A stretch of 64,000 nucleotides of DNA from contig JANTQA010000012.1 of NCBI GenBank assembly GCA_027625915.1, positions 4,052,501-4,116,500 on the forward strand, given 5' to 3'. Origin of the DNA: Anaeramoeba flamelloides. Taxonomy: Eukaryota; Metamonada; Anaeramoebidae. Made by a program: the position numbers and the translations under genes. The notes below the pieces were generated by a model. The model had not been told where the DNA came from and searched no databases. It saw only the letters and a program-made list of their open reading frames with translations. Each line of letters begins with the position of its first letter. Position 1 is the first letter of the stretch. Below are positions 25,301 to 38,832 of the stretch, one piece after another.

Positions 25301-27179
25301 TATAGTATTGTTCATTGTTAAAAAAAACCCTCAGAATACTTCAAATCATTGAATATGTTTTCTATTATTAATTATATAACGATTAAACATAATTTTTACC
25401 TATTTTAGACTTAAAGTCAGTGATTTGAATTCTAAATATTTCACAATGACATAAAAATAAAAAATAAGATTAGATAGATTCCCAATTTACTCAAATTGTC
25501 TTTTATTCTTCATCTAATTTATAAGGTTATTTCTACATCTTTTAAAATCTTCAATTAGTGTTAGAGATGAATATACAACGTTTAAAGTTTTACTTTGAGT
25601 AAAATATTAATTTGGATTGTAAAATTGTAATATTTTTTACTTTTGTTATGTTGTAGTATCCTTTATTTTTAAATACTTGTCATTATTCCTTAAATAAATT
25701 TAAATGTATTTTTTTTTATTGGTTACAAAATTAAAAAATTACAAAATATTTTTAAGTTGAATTTAGCAAGAATACTTTGGAAAATGATAAATGGCTCTAT
25801 TTATTTAGAAAAAGAAGTTATTAAAGAAAATTTATCAAAATAAATAACAAAGTCAAGAATAATAATTATAATTTTCTTAAAAAAAAATCAAAATATCATT
25901 TGGATTAACAAATAGAATTGTATACAATGTTGTTAAGGTTTTCAATAATAGTGGAAAATCAAATATTTTATTCAATTCCTCTGGATACTTAAAAATCAAT
26001 ATTAGTTTGTCTTGAGTTTTAGAAATAAATAGAAATTTTTATAAATATTAAGTTCATTTTAAAAATTAAAAAAAACCTAATGGTTAAATCAAAAAAAAAA
26101 TATTTTTTTCAATTTATATCAATAAATAATTCTTTAATGGTTAAAATAATTGATTCTCCATTTGAAAGATATTTATTAAATTTAAAATACTTTTAAAAAA
26201 TAATTTTATCACCTCTTATCTGTTAAAAAAAATTTTTCAATTTTTTTACTAATAAATTTGAAAAGAATATTAATAAGACCTGGAAAAGTGGATTTTATAA
26301 CTTTAATTGATAAATATCTTGAAAAAATTCCTTTTGATCCAAGATCTTTTATTAATCAATAGTGCTTTTTATAAGTGAAGTTATCAAAGAGTGAAAAAAT
26401 TTTTTTCATATCGTGTCGGAAAGGAGAAATCAATTATCTCTTATTAATAATTGATATCTCGAATTTATATAGAAATATCACATCGTTCATCTTTTGTTGT
26501 TATCTCAACACTCTTTAGTTATGTTGTATTTTATTCATATAAAAAAAAGTAATAAATAATTTTATGGAGCCTTTTTATATGTTAAAAATCAACAAGATTA
26601 CAACATCGCAAAAGTAAATAACAATACATTTTTCAGATCAAAATTTGAATTTTGGTAAAAAAATGAAAATTTTGGCATAAGGGTCACTATTTACTTAATC
26701 ACAATAAAAAAAAACTAAAGTACATGAATTCTTGTTCATTGCTTCTGGAAAATAAATAAAAATAAATAAATAAAAATATTAAAATAACTGAAATAATTTT
26801 TATTTGAGATTAATTTTTTTATTTAAAACAATAAAAAGAATAAAAAAAGAAGAATGAAAGGAAAAAAAAAAAAAAAAAAAAAAAAATAAAGAAAGAAAAG
26901 GAAAGGGAAAAATATGAAAACGAAAAGAAAATAATTCATCATAAAAAAAAATGAAAAGAAAAAAAATCAAAAGAAAAAATTTTTTCAAGAAATAAAATTA
27001 AAAAATAATATTATCTTTTGCTATGTTTCAAATAAAGTAATTTATTGAAATATTATTAATAGTATATATATTTAATATGTATTGTATGTGTTGTATTGTT
27101 TTTTTATTTGGAAATTTTCAATTTAATACAATAATATATAGTAGAAAAAAGTATAAATGATTATTCATTTGAATAAAAT
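22352..27179. other. Long non-coding stretch between eL15 and the Akt-like gene
   Basis: 4.8 kb with no gene I can support. It contains one worn TIR-element fragment (23292-23505), an orphan open frame near 26219-26362, a homopolymer of A near 26862-26886, and short frames that look like chance. It also holds the 3' regions of both flanking genes, which converge here. Confidence 0.5.
23292..23505. mobile_element. Worn fragment of the 20612/32521 TIR family
   Basis: The order of words seen in 20640-20830 (TTAAACTGTTGAAAGAAT-like, CATTCAAATTGGA, TTTCATTTC, then GTTGATA...GTTAGTGTTG-like) recurs here with many changes. The terminal repeats are not recognisable. This is an old copy. Confidence 0.45.
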
Positions 27180-27697
27180 TTAATCATTCATGACTCCAAT
27201 TCCTTCAATTTTTCCAATATAAGTGAACCCTTCAAAAACCTTTTGGTCAACTTTCCCGATGACACTTACTTGTACTAAGGAATCTTCAACTTTTTCTTCT
27301 GTAAATTCTTCATCAAAGTTGCCCACATCTGTAATGTCTTCGATTGTTGGAATAAATTCTGGCTTGTATTCTCGATTATAGACTTTTTGCCAGTCCAAAT
27401 CTGCAAAGAATTCATGTTTTTTGATTTGCTCAACACCCTTCACCCCTAATCTTTTTTCATGATTTCTGTTTAATAGTTTCGTGATCAAATCTCTGGCTTC
27501 ATCTTCAACATAAAATGGAATTTTTAATTTTGCTTTTAAAATCAATTCAAAGGTTTCTTCATGATCCTCTGAATAATATGGTGGTGTGCCAACTAACATT
27601 TCATATAGCAATATTCCTATTTTTGGTACAAAACAAAAAAATAATAATATAAATGTTTTTGTTAATTTACATTTTAGCAATATAATGAAAATATATA

Positions 27698-27731
<34 letters not shown>

Positions 27732-30700
27732 AAAAAGTCAAAAGATTTTAAAAAGCAAAAAGGTTAAAAGATAAAAAGAAAAAAAAAATAAAAAGATATA
27801 TACCAAAAGACCACCAATCGATTGTTTCATCATATGGGATATCGAGAATAATTTCTGGGGCTAAGTACTCTGGTGTACCACAAAATGAATTTGTTTTCCC
27901 CCCAAATTTTTTATTTAGATCGGTTTTAACTAATCCAAAATCTGTGATTTTAATATGCCCCTCTTTATCTAATAAGATATTTTCTGGCTTCAAATCTCTA
28001 TAAACAACATCCATTTTATGGAGATGATCAAGTGCTAAAAGAATCTCTGCGGCATACAATTGTGTTGATTTATTTGTTAATCTTCCTTCGTCGCTAATTC
28101 TGGTAAACAATTCCCCACCTGGTACATAATCTAATACCATATATAATTTTTCTGGTGATTGGAACGAATATTGCAGGCCTACCAAAAATGGATGATTAAC
28201 TCTCATTAAGACATTTCTTTCAGACATTGTATGGCTAATTTGTTGATGATCGGCTAGCATTCCTTTTTGTAAAGATTTCATTGCATATACTTCTTCGGTA
28301 TCTTTTTTTTTTACTAACATAACCTTTTTTATTTTTTTTTTGGAAATGCGTTTTTATGTATTTTGGTTTTTTTGTATTTTGGTTGTTTCGGTTTTTTTAG
28401 TGTTGAAAAAAAAAAAATAAAATTAAATTGTGGAATAAAATTTCAATATTATTGTTTTATTATTACAATAATTAAGGTTTTAAATAAAATTTATTTGTTA
28501 TTTGATTTTTTTTTTTGGGATAATATTTATGTTATTTATCTAATTAAATTTGAATGTTTCTTTTGGAGATTTAATTTTGTTAAATTAGGTGGATAAGCAT
28601 TTTTTGCAAGTCAATGTTTAATTAAAAAAAAAAAAAGAGTTAATTTTTTGAAAAAACATAAAAAAAATCTCTTTGTTTCAAAGTTTCTTAAATGAATTAT
28701 TTCATTTATTTGTCATCATTTGCAAAAATTACATTTAGAGAATTCATTTTTAAAGTCATAATCTTTCCAAAAAATGTAATTTTGTTTGTGATTAAATATG
28801 ATCACATATATTTTAGAGGATTAGGAATCAAATTTAAAATTTTTGAATTAATCAAGAAAAAAAAATATTTTTTTATTTTGACTTGTTTATTGATTTTATG
28901 ATGAAGAAAAAATGTTCTCATATAATTTAAGAAAATCATCATAAATTGATACAATTATTAATTGTTGAAAAATTAGTAAAAGAGAATATTTAATCATCAT
29001 CTACTCTATTCAAACTAAAAGTATTTTTCAAATGGTTTAAATAGATACACATACAAAGGGGAAAAAGGTGTATTCTAAAACATGCCCATTATGTAGAAAA
29101 AAAAAAAAAAATTGATGATATCGATCACTTAATAAGGTTGTGTAAATATATTTGAAAAAATTCAGAAAACAATGGAAAAAAGAACTCTGAAAAATCAAAG
29201 CCTTTGATTTTAAATATAACAGTCTAATGATGATACAGATTATTTTCTGAGGAAAATGAACATAAAAGATATTTATGAAATTGATTAAAATATTTCTCAA
29301 TCAATATGACTTCGTATACTTTGGAAAAAAAAGATCTTCAAATCCAAATAATTCAGGATTATATAACATCACAAATTCATCTCAATTTCGATAATTCTCA
29401 GCATTTTGTTATCTATTTTTAACTTTTTAATTTTTTTTTTTTTTTTTCCCTCGTTTTTTGTCTTCTTCCATATTTTTTATTCTTCATTTTTTCTTTTTTC
29501 ATAGACTCATTATTTCAACTTGCTTTTAGAAAATTAAGTTTTAAAATGCTTATAATAACTGTATTTATTCGCCCTTTGAATTAGAAGTTAAGAATTTTAG
29601 TAACTTCAAAATTCTATCTTTAGCAAATAAAGTGTTTTCTAACACATAATCCATAACAATAAATCCAATAAAAGGTAATTTTATTGACATTTTTATTATT
29701 TTTATTTTAATTTTTCCTTTTTAGAACTGAATTATTAATTTGAAAATACAGGTAGATTATAAATGCACAAAATCGGTCAAATTGTATTTTTGTTAAAGAG
29801 TTTCCTAATTAAATTCATTTCTCTTTTGGTTTTTTACAGGTTTTTAAGAGTTTTGAGAGGAAAAATAAAAAAAGATTATTTGGTTGATTGGTTGTATTTT
29901 ATTACTTAAGTTGTAGAAAATATAAAATTGTTTAAACTTTCAATATGAAATACTTTTAAAATTCTTTTCGAAAATCAAATTTTAATCACACAATTTCAGT
30001 TCAAAATTGTTATTACCTCTTTAAACTGTTGTGACAAAGATCCGATCTTTTTTAATTGTTTTCAAAATCCTAACCTAAATCCACTCAGATACCATCCAAA
30101 CTTACCCTACAGTAGACTGAAAGGGTGTTTTAAAATACCAATAGCAAATAAATTTCAATAGAATTTTGCAATTTTCGAAAAAATAGAGAATTTGAACCTT
30201 TTTGAAAATTTATAATTTTCACCAAAATACAGAAAAGTAATTGAAATACAAAACAAGTTTTCAAAATTTAAAATAACACACACAAATCAAAATTTAACAA
30301 AAAATTGAAAAAAAGCAATATTTAAAACTGAAAGTAAAGAATATAAAAATATTGAATGAATAATTCTCATATTTTGAACATTGTATCTTTAATTAATTTT
30401 AATTACCAAAGTTATTTAATAAAAAACATTTTATAGAGAAAAAAAAGGTAATTTTTAAATATTCTATAATTAAAGGTTATTCTTATTCACTCGATTCACA
30501 ATTCCATTGAATAGTTTCTAATTATTATTTTATTCTGTAATAATACTATAGATATAATTATTATTATATTTTGTAATAATAATATAGATAGAATTTTTAT
30601 TTTTAAATAAATTAGTCCTGAAAAACAGAATAATAATAATTATATTTTTATTTTTTAATATAATCAATTTTTTTTAGATGATTTTATGCGTTTTTACATT

Positions 30701-33700
30701 TCTTATTTTAATTTTTTCATTTATCAAGTCAATCTTGATCAACTTTTGTGATTGTTAAAATAAATAAATTATACTTAATTTTGTTAAACATTAAATAAAT
30801 TTTAAAAAAATTGACAAAGATATCTCTCGCTATGTTGAAATAATTTAGAGAATTCATAGAAAGTTTATATAATTTTAACATTTCTAAAAAAAATATTCAA
30901 AGGTAATTGCCTAAGATATATAAATTATTGTTCAATACCCATTATGGCGATAATGACAAAAAATACTTTAGTTTTTAAAAACTTTTAATAGTTATTTATA
31001 ATTTAGGATTTTATTTTCTTAGAATAATAATCAATTTTTGATATTTCAATGAAAATTTAAGGCTTTGAGTTTATAAAATAAAAAAAAAGAAATCTAAAAA
31101 TAAATGATTCAAAAATTTAGAAAATTCTTTTTTTATAGTAATAATTATACACTAATGAATGAAAATGAAAAATAGTAAAGAGATATTAAGAGATACTAAG
31201 ATACATTATAAATTCTAAATAAATTTAAATTTTTAAACCCAATTGTTGAAAGAACTTGGATGTTTAAGAAATCAATAATATTACTTTTTTTGAAGAAATT
31301 TTTTAATAAAGATTATTTAAAATTAAAATATCGTCCAATTTTTGTCACTAATTCAGTTTTTTTAAGATGGAACAAATTGTTTGTATTTTTACGTTACTAT
31401 TGAAAACTTTATAATAATAAAATATAGCAAAGTTTTATTCATATAAAAGTTTTTTTTTTTTTTTTAATATTCAATAAATGTAATTGTTTTAACAATAAGA
31501 AAAAATTTTTCAATTTCATTTTTTTATTTCTGTTCGTTTTAATTTTTATCTAGTATGATAAATAGATGAAATTTGTTGATTAATTGTTTTAATAACACTT
31601 TAACTTTAAAAATTAAATTGTTTTTTCGTTTTTTTTTTTTAAATTCATTAAAATTAAAATATAAATATTTTTAATGTATAAATGTTTACAAATTTAAAAG
31701 TCTTTGTCAATTTCCTTCATAATTTTCATTTTGATATTATTATTTTTACAATTTTTTTTAATAACAAGTATACTTATTCTTTATAAATCAATATTAAATT
31801 CAGAATTAGAATAATTATTTGGGTTTAAAGTAATTTCACATCAAATTTTTTTTCTAACACAAATAAATTTCAAATAAAAAATAAATTTTGATCTTTTTTA
31901 TTTAAATTTTGTTACTAATAAATAATTATTTGAATAAATAAATTTTCAAATATTGATTTAAAGATAAATAATGTTTATATGGGCTATTTCCAAAAAAGTA
32001 TGGCAAATAACTTTTAAAAAAAATTTATTAAACTAAATCCCCATAAAATATTGAAATCTACAAAATTGTTATTAAATATTTTTTGATTCTTAATATTAAT
32101 ACAATTTGTTTGTTCATATAGTCGTTTTAAAAAAGTAAACACTTTTTTAAAAAGACTCTCAAATTACTTTGCGAAAAGAAATCAAAATTTCAGATCTCTG
32201 AATTTTGTCTGATATTTTTTCAGTTTGAAAATGGGTGTTTATTTTTTTTTTCTTTTTTCTCATAAATAATTTTGTAAAAGTGATTTAATCCATACAGAAT
32301 AGAGAATAGGGCTAAATTATTTTATTGTTAAATAAAAAAAATCATTGGTGTGGTTTATAATGCCGACATTTGTTAATTCAAATTTTATCTTGGATCATTT
32401 TGTTTTAAAAAAGGTTGAATTGTTTTTTCATTTTTTTCCAAATACTTTGATCAACCTATTTTTGAAATTTCCTCAATAGAGACAGATTCAATTAATATTG
32501 GTATTTTGGTTCATTTTATAAACCAAATTCCAAAATTTTGGACAAATTTTAAACTGTTGAAAGAATAGCAATACTCCACTTTACATTCAATTTGGAAATA
32601 ATTTTGATTTTACAAATTATTTCATTTTTTGTCTTTTTTGTTTTGTTTTCATTTCCTTTTTTCCAGTTAAGTAATCTGTTTAGTTTAGATCTGGAAATTT
32701 TTTTCGATGGTTGATAGAAGGTTAGTGTTGAGTTTGTTAAATTGGAAAATCACATACAATTGGTCAATGCTATCTTATCATTTGATCGATCAAGAATTGT
32801 TGGTGAAATTTCAACAAATTTACCAATACATTTTTTTTGTTCAGCTCTTTTCATCATTTTGGACAACACAGATTTTTTTTTTTTGAGTTTTATATTTTTT
32901 TTTTTTATTTATATGAAAATGATTACTTGTAAAAACATTAATACTTAGTAACTTAAATGTGGTTTTATATTAAGTTTGGAAAAATATAATAAATTGAGGG
33001 TTTTTTTTTTTGTATTTTTGATTTTGGGTGTTTCTGTGATGTCCAAATTTTTGGAATGGGGTTTATTATCAATTTTTTAATAAAAATATATAAATTGTGA
33101 ATATTATCACTAACGTAAAAAAAAATTGCCTCACTTTTTTGGAAATAGCTTATATATTTATGAGTTGAGTTTAATTGAAATTTTGTTATTTTTAAATTAG
33201 ATCAAGAAAAGTCGATAAATTTTTTTATTATGAAAGAAATTTACCATCGAAAAATTTGTGGTCTATGTTTTAAGATAGTAATAATTATAAAAATAGTCTT
33301 TTCAATCATATAATCTTTGTCTCAAAATTGTTATCATAGAAACAGAAAAGCACAAAAAAATTAAATCTTTTTTCTTAAATGAAATATTTTTTTTTTTAAA
33401 CACAAAAGCCATATTTTTAATTTTTATGATGGTTTTTATTTTTGAATTTTACAATCAAGTATAAATTTCAATTAAATTTAACAAAAAAAAAAAAATTCTG
33501 AACTTGGAATTTTTCTTGACTTTTTGTTTTTTTAACATTTCTATGAATCACACACAAAAAAAAAAAAAAAAAAAAAAAACTAAATTGAATCCCAAAAGAC
33601 TAATAATTTATTTATTAGTCTAAATATTGGAAAAATTAACGATACTTTTCCTCTTTTCTGTATAATATGAAATGTAATTTGGATTTTATTATCATTATTA

Positions 33701-35546
33701 TTCTGATTTTATTTTTATTATTCTCAAAATAATAATAAACCTAGAAACTAATTGAGTTAGTTATCTAAGATCGCAATATCAATTTTTATAAATTAAAAAG
33801 ATTATATGTCTATATATTAAAACAAAATAGGAGAGAAATCACCATATAAATTAAATTTATACTTGATAAAAATCTTTTATTACTTTAAAATTCTAAATAA
33901 TTCGAAATGTTTTTACAATTAACAATATTTTGACTTGCTGATTTATGAAAATAAAATTAGAACTTTTTTTCACTTACTTTATCAATCATTATAATCACAA
34001 CTCTCACAATCTATAATGTTTTTTTAATTTCATTTCTTTTTGATTGTTCAATTAGATTTTAAGGATTTAGTGCAAAAAAAAAAGGAATAAAATTTTCATT
34101 CATCTTTCTTTCCACAAAAACAAAAAAACAAAAAAAAAATTCATCGGATTCAATAAATCGATCGAGTTCCTAATTTGAAAAGGAGAAATAAAATAACGAA
34201 TTTATTGAATTAAAGAATTTGAATTTTGACTTTGATCTTTTGAAGCTTTTCTTTGGAAAGCTGAATGAAAATTTTAATAGGTTTATTTTTCAACAAACAG
34301 TATTGTTAATTTTAAAGAAATAGCAACACACTTAAAATTTGTTTGAGTAATTAAACGAAAAAATAGAAAACCACAAAGGTAATTTTTAATTTTGTGTTCT
34401 TTTTTTAAGTTTTAATAAAGTATGAAAATGTGTCAATTAAGCAATTCTATTTCAGCTTCTAAACTGTTTTGGTGCACTTTATACAACTTTTTTTTCCACT
34501 TATTTCGAATTAATTGGAGTGAATGAATAGTCTTGGTTTTTTTTTGAAAAGCAACCACACAAAAAAAAAAAAAAAAATCTTTGTATTAATTTAGAAAAGA
34601 CAACCAAAAGAGAAAATTGGTGCAGTAAATGCAAAGGTATTTCTTTTAAGTATCTTTTCTAATCAATTGAAAATTGTTTAACAGATTTATTCTTTCCATT
34701 TTTACAAAATAAATTTATAAATAGATCTGCTTACTCTGATGGATTTTAAACTATTGGTGCGAAGTAAAAAATATAATATTTTTTTTTTTTCTCACAAACA
34801 CAAGAAAGCACAAATTTAAAAAGAGTAACCGAAAAGAGAAAAACAAATTTTGTGTTTTGTTTTTTTTTCAAGTCTTAACTACAATCAAATTGTGGATGAA
34901 ATTTCGAAATTATAAATAAAAGATCAAAAATTGAAAAATGATTCAAACCTTTCCATAGGTACCTCTACCGATAACAGACACAAGCTGAAAATCTTTTAAG
35001 GATACTTTGTCTGTTTGTAAAAGTTTGATTGTGTTTTGAATTGCCTTCATCCACTCATCCCTTTCTTCCTCAGATGTAGCAGAAATATAGAATGTACGTT
35101 GTTGTGGAATTGTGATCGCAAATACCCATTTTTTCCTTCTTTTTTTTGCTAATTCAAGTGTTATTCCGTGTGTTAAAGGAATTAAACCTTTTGGAAATTT
35201 TCCCTTTAATAAAAAGAAGAAAAATATTTTCAAAAGAAAAAGAATCAATTTTTTTTTATCACAAAAATTAAAATACTGAAAAAAAAAAAAAAAAAAAAAG
35301 AAAAAGAAATCACAAACATTTTTAGATTTGTAATAAGAAAGAACACTGCCAGAAATCACAAACCATCTTTTTACGCACAATTAAATCGAAAAAATAAAAA
35401 AGAGTTGATGAACAAATTAGTTATTTATTGGTTAGAAGAAAAAGAAAAGTGTTAAAAAAAGAAAAACAATACCTTTTTTTCCAATTTTTAACAACGTGGC
35501 CTTGTTTTACAAGGTACCCTTGTTTGATAATTTGCCCTTTGCTCAT
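27180..35546 (-). CDS. AKT: Akt/PKB-like kinase: PH domain plus AGC kinase
   Basis: Five exons on the minus strand: 35546-35473, 35366-35318, 35203-34949, 28323-27804 and 27616-27180, joining in frame to 444 residues. The PH domain (about 5-110) starts QIIKQGYLVKQG, with KNWKKRWF supplying the basic lipid-binding positions. The kinase follows: GRGTYGKV at 120-127, catalytic-lysine YAMK (K142), YRDLKPEN (D236), DFG at 254-256, SFCGTPEYLAPE in the activation loop and the AGC hydrophobic motif FEGFTY near the end (T431). Domain order and length fit Akt/PKB, which acts downstream of PI3K lipids at membranes. The activation-loop site before FCGT is serine (S272), where animal Akt has threonine. 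The third intron is 6,625 bp and splits the glycine loop just before its valine; the others are 106, 114 and 187 bp. SGK or an Akt-like amoebozoan kinase are alternative names. Confidence 0.93.
31980..33150. mobile_element. TIR element (GCTATTTCC ends) interrupted by another element
   Basis: The left end reads TGGGCTATTTCCAAAAAAGT and the right end, reverse-complemented, AGCTATTTCCAAAAAAGTGA; both continue with a GGCA. TA lies outside (31978-31979 and 33151-33152). Subtracting the nested insertion and its duplicated TA leaves about 626 bp. A relative with the same ends is at 40463-41037. Confidence 0.7.
32521..33063. mobile_element. 543-bp TIR element nested inside 31980-33150
   Basis: Second full copy of the 20612-21131 family, same orientation, with AACCAAATTCCAAAATTTTG at the left and CCAAATTTTTGGAATGGGGT at the right. 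TA flanks at 32519-32520 and 33064-33065. Its position inside another TIR element, itself inside an intron, gives the order of events. Confidence 0.8.
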
Positions 35547-37399
35547 TTGTGTGTTTTGATTTTATGAAAATAAATTTTAGGTAAATAAGAAAAAAATAAG
35601 AAAAAATGACTCTTCACTAAAAGCGTCATAATGTTTATTCGTTAAGAAGAAATAGCTCAATGATATTAAAAAATTTAGGTCATTTTTTTTTTCAGAAATT
35701 TAACTGATAATTGATTTCTGTTTGCAAAATTGAGTTTTTCAAACTTTTATTCTTCTTTTTTTGATATTTGTGAAAAATTATTTGTGTGTGACGAAATGCT
35801 ACATTCACTTTTAGAATGAACTCTTCCATTTTCTTCTCATTTTAAAAACACAAAATAATTTTTAAAAATAAAAAGACAATAATTTCAACCTATTACATTT
35901 TTACTCTCCTTGATAACAAAAAATACAATGGCTTTGAGAAAGTTTTTCACCTTTCAAACATTTTCTTTGTTTACAAATGCTTCAAACACTTTTAAATAGT
36001 GAAAAGCTTTGTAAAAGAGTGTTTTTTTATGGTTTTGACAAATAAATATTCAAAAATTTTCCTTTCCCTCAATAAGAAGATTTGTAAAAGTGCTTTACAA
36101 ACAATGTAAACTTCTTTCTCAGAAGTGAATTACTCAAGTTAAAGGATTAACAAGTTACAAGTTTTCGATCTTGGAGGATTGTATTTGAAAGAACAAAATA
36201 AAAATTCTCCCATTTGATGAATTACCTTCCATTAGTAACTTTTTATTTAATTTTGCTGAGTATTTCTTTTTTGGAAAAGTGGAATTTATCTTTTTTATTT
36301 TTTTAAAGGTAAAATTATTCTTAATCTATTCCAATAAAGTACTTTGGTCTTTTTCATTTTTTTGAGGCTGGCTGAGTTTCAAAGTTGAGTAAAAGTTAAA
36401 AATACAAATCAGAATAAGAATTAGTTTCTTAGTTGAATAATTAATAAAGGCACATTTTTGAAAAACAATTAAAAATGAAAAGTTTTGGATCACTTTTTTT
36501 TGTGGAATTTCGATAGAAAATTTAATCATTTTTTTAATTGTTATAACAACTTTCTCAAAATATAATGGAGATTAGGTTGATTATTCAGTGTTTTAAAATA
36601 ATTTGGAAAGGTCAGGGTATCTATTATTTCCCAACTAGAATGGTTTTTTGTTATCCAATTTCGAAAAAAACAATTAAGAAATTTGATAAGATCAACTTTA
36701 CTATTTTAAACCGAAATGGAAAATATTTAGACACACAATAAAAGAGTTTGGGTTCTTGAATACATTTAATAGTGTATTGTACAACAAACTTTTTTCTTTA
36801 AAGTTTACATTTTCTTAATTAATAAGTCAATTAAAATTTAAGTAATCGAAACAAAATTAAGATCCAAATAGAATTCTAGTCTTCAAATTAGAAACAAATT
36901 TCAAAAGATCTATTTTCGAAATTTGAAATCTAAATTTATTCAATAAAAATTTTTTGTTATTATTTTGCTTTGGTTGATACCATTTAAGAAGAAATTGATT
37001 GAACGGGCTTTTAAATAAATGTTTTTTCAGTTTGGGCAATTTCAAATATAGTTTCTTTATTGATCTGTTAAAAAAAAGAAGTATATTATTTGGAAAATTC
37101 GATTTTTACTATTGAAAAAGATAAAGCATTTTTAGCCTTGTAGGGAATTTATTCATTAATTTCAATTCGGTTTTGGATAGAAATAAAATATGATACTCTT
37201 GTTGTAGTATCAAAAATTTCAAAAATACTTACAATAGAACAAAATCAAAAAAAAAAGAAAATGATAAAATGTGTATTATCATGATTGGTCTCGCAAAATA
37301 TTTTGATTCAATTAATTTTTAAATATTTCGAAAAAAAATAAAAAAAAGGTATTTTTAATAAAAATATCAATATTTGTTAATTAAGATATTTTCAAGAAG
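35547..37399. other. Upstream region of the Akt-like gene, otherwise non-coding
   Basis: The kinase promoter should lie at the left edge. I see no other gene. The minus-strand frames at 36326-36529 and 36857-37045 lack any family resemblance. Confidence 0.45.
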
Positions 37400-37850
37400 A
37401 AGAGAGTGGTATATCCCAAGGTGGCCCCTTATCACAGATTTAATCAGCTTTAATTTCCCATTTCCCCTTTATTAAAAACCATTTCATTGTTAGATGATGG
37501 TCAAAAGTTAGCAGATGATTTAATTTTAATTATTGAAACAAAATAAAAATTAATTAAATAGAAAAGTAAAATCAATATATAAAAGTATATTTCAAATTGG
37601 ATTAAAGCCTATTAAAGAGAAAACAGTTATATCAAGGGATTTTAAAAAGAATAAATATTTTGGTATTTTTTTAGATAGAATTTCACTGAATAGTTTATCA
37701 TTTAAAAAAATCTTAATAAACCCTAGCAACGGTAAATAACAATTAAATAACAATTCTCCAAATAATAGTTTACAAATTAGATTATGAAAATCTTTTATAT
37801 TAAGTCAATTGATAAATGGGTTCGAAATATATAATTATGAAAAAAAAACT
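37400..37850 (+). mobile_element. Decayed LINE reverse transcriptase fragment
   Basis: In shifting frames one reads SGISQGGPLSQI (compare the GxxQGxPLSP motif), then LADDLILI (the YADD-type catalytic box of reverse transcriptase), then IKEKTVISRDFKKNKYFGIF, matching the region after the catalytic box in non-LTR elements, and LINGFEIYNYE further on. Stops and frame changes are frequent, so it is dead. It may belong to the same LINE family as the 3' ends elsewhere in the window, but they do not overlap in sequence. Confidence 0.7.
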
Positions 37851-38566
37851 TTAAATTATTAAAATTCTTGGATGAACTTATATAAACCTCATTTCAAAAA
37901 ATATGACCCACTTGAAATATATGATTCTATATAATATATGCTATTTTTTTTGATTTCATTAAACCACTTTTACACATGCAAATCTTATGTAAAATCCGTT
38001 TGTATGATATATATAATCAAAACGCAAAAAATAGGTGAGCTGATTTAATTTGGAATTGATAAAATAGTTAAATTTTGATCATTTTTCTTTTCCCATAAAT
38101 AGTAATTATTTTTTAAAAAAATAATTCCTTTAACCAGCGTTTAAAGAGTTTACATTTTTCAACAGTTTTAAACGGAAAAGCCATTCTATATTGTTTTGGG
38201 GTTATTGAAACAGAAAATCTTTCTATTTTCATGGGTTTAAATGTAAAAAATCTCACTTAAAGGAGAAGACACGAATTCCCATTATTTTACAAGGCTTTTA
38301 AGACAATTGGACTCCACCCATCTTTTATTTTTTCCAGGTTGTTATTAAGTTTTCCGTTTACATTTTTTCACACTAGAGAAACAAAAAATATGATTTCAAA
38401 AGAATTCAAGATCTTTTCCATAAAAACAATAATAATAAAACAACAAATAAAACGAAAAAACAAAAAAAAAAAAAAAACAAGTTAAAAATTTGAAAAAACC
38501 GAAATTTAGAAGCCTTTCACAATTTTAAAATAAAAAATTATACTTTATGTTATATAAGTTTATATA

Positions 38567-38789
38567 CACTTTCAAAAATTGTTACTCACCGGAAATAATA
38601 TATAAATTAGATTTCAAAAATTTTGACTCACTTTATAATGTTAATGGGAGTTGTTTTGAGGGTTTATCCCAGTCTTCTTCTCAAAAAAAGATTTTCAAAT
38701 TTAATAGATCAGTATCATTTTTTCTATTTTTGGAAAATTTTGTTGTTCTTTTTCAAATTTTTGATTTTTTTTTGTTTTTGTTTTTCTTT

Positions 38790-38832
<43 letters not shown>

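Larger units (their letters stand above)
28324..34948 (-). other. 6.6-kb intron of the Akt-like gene
   Basis: The donor GTTTGA follows GGAAAG and the acceptor is AAAAAAG before GTTATG; the phase is 0 and the glycine-rich loop is restored by joining. No coding frame inside resembles a protein. It holds a TIR element at 31980-33150 with a second one nested inside it, and otherwise A+T-rich sequence. Confidence 0.8.
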
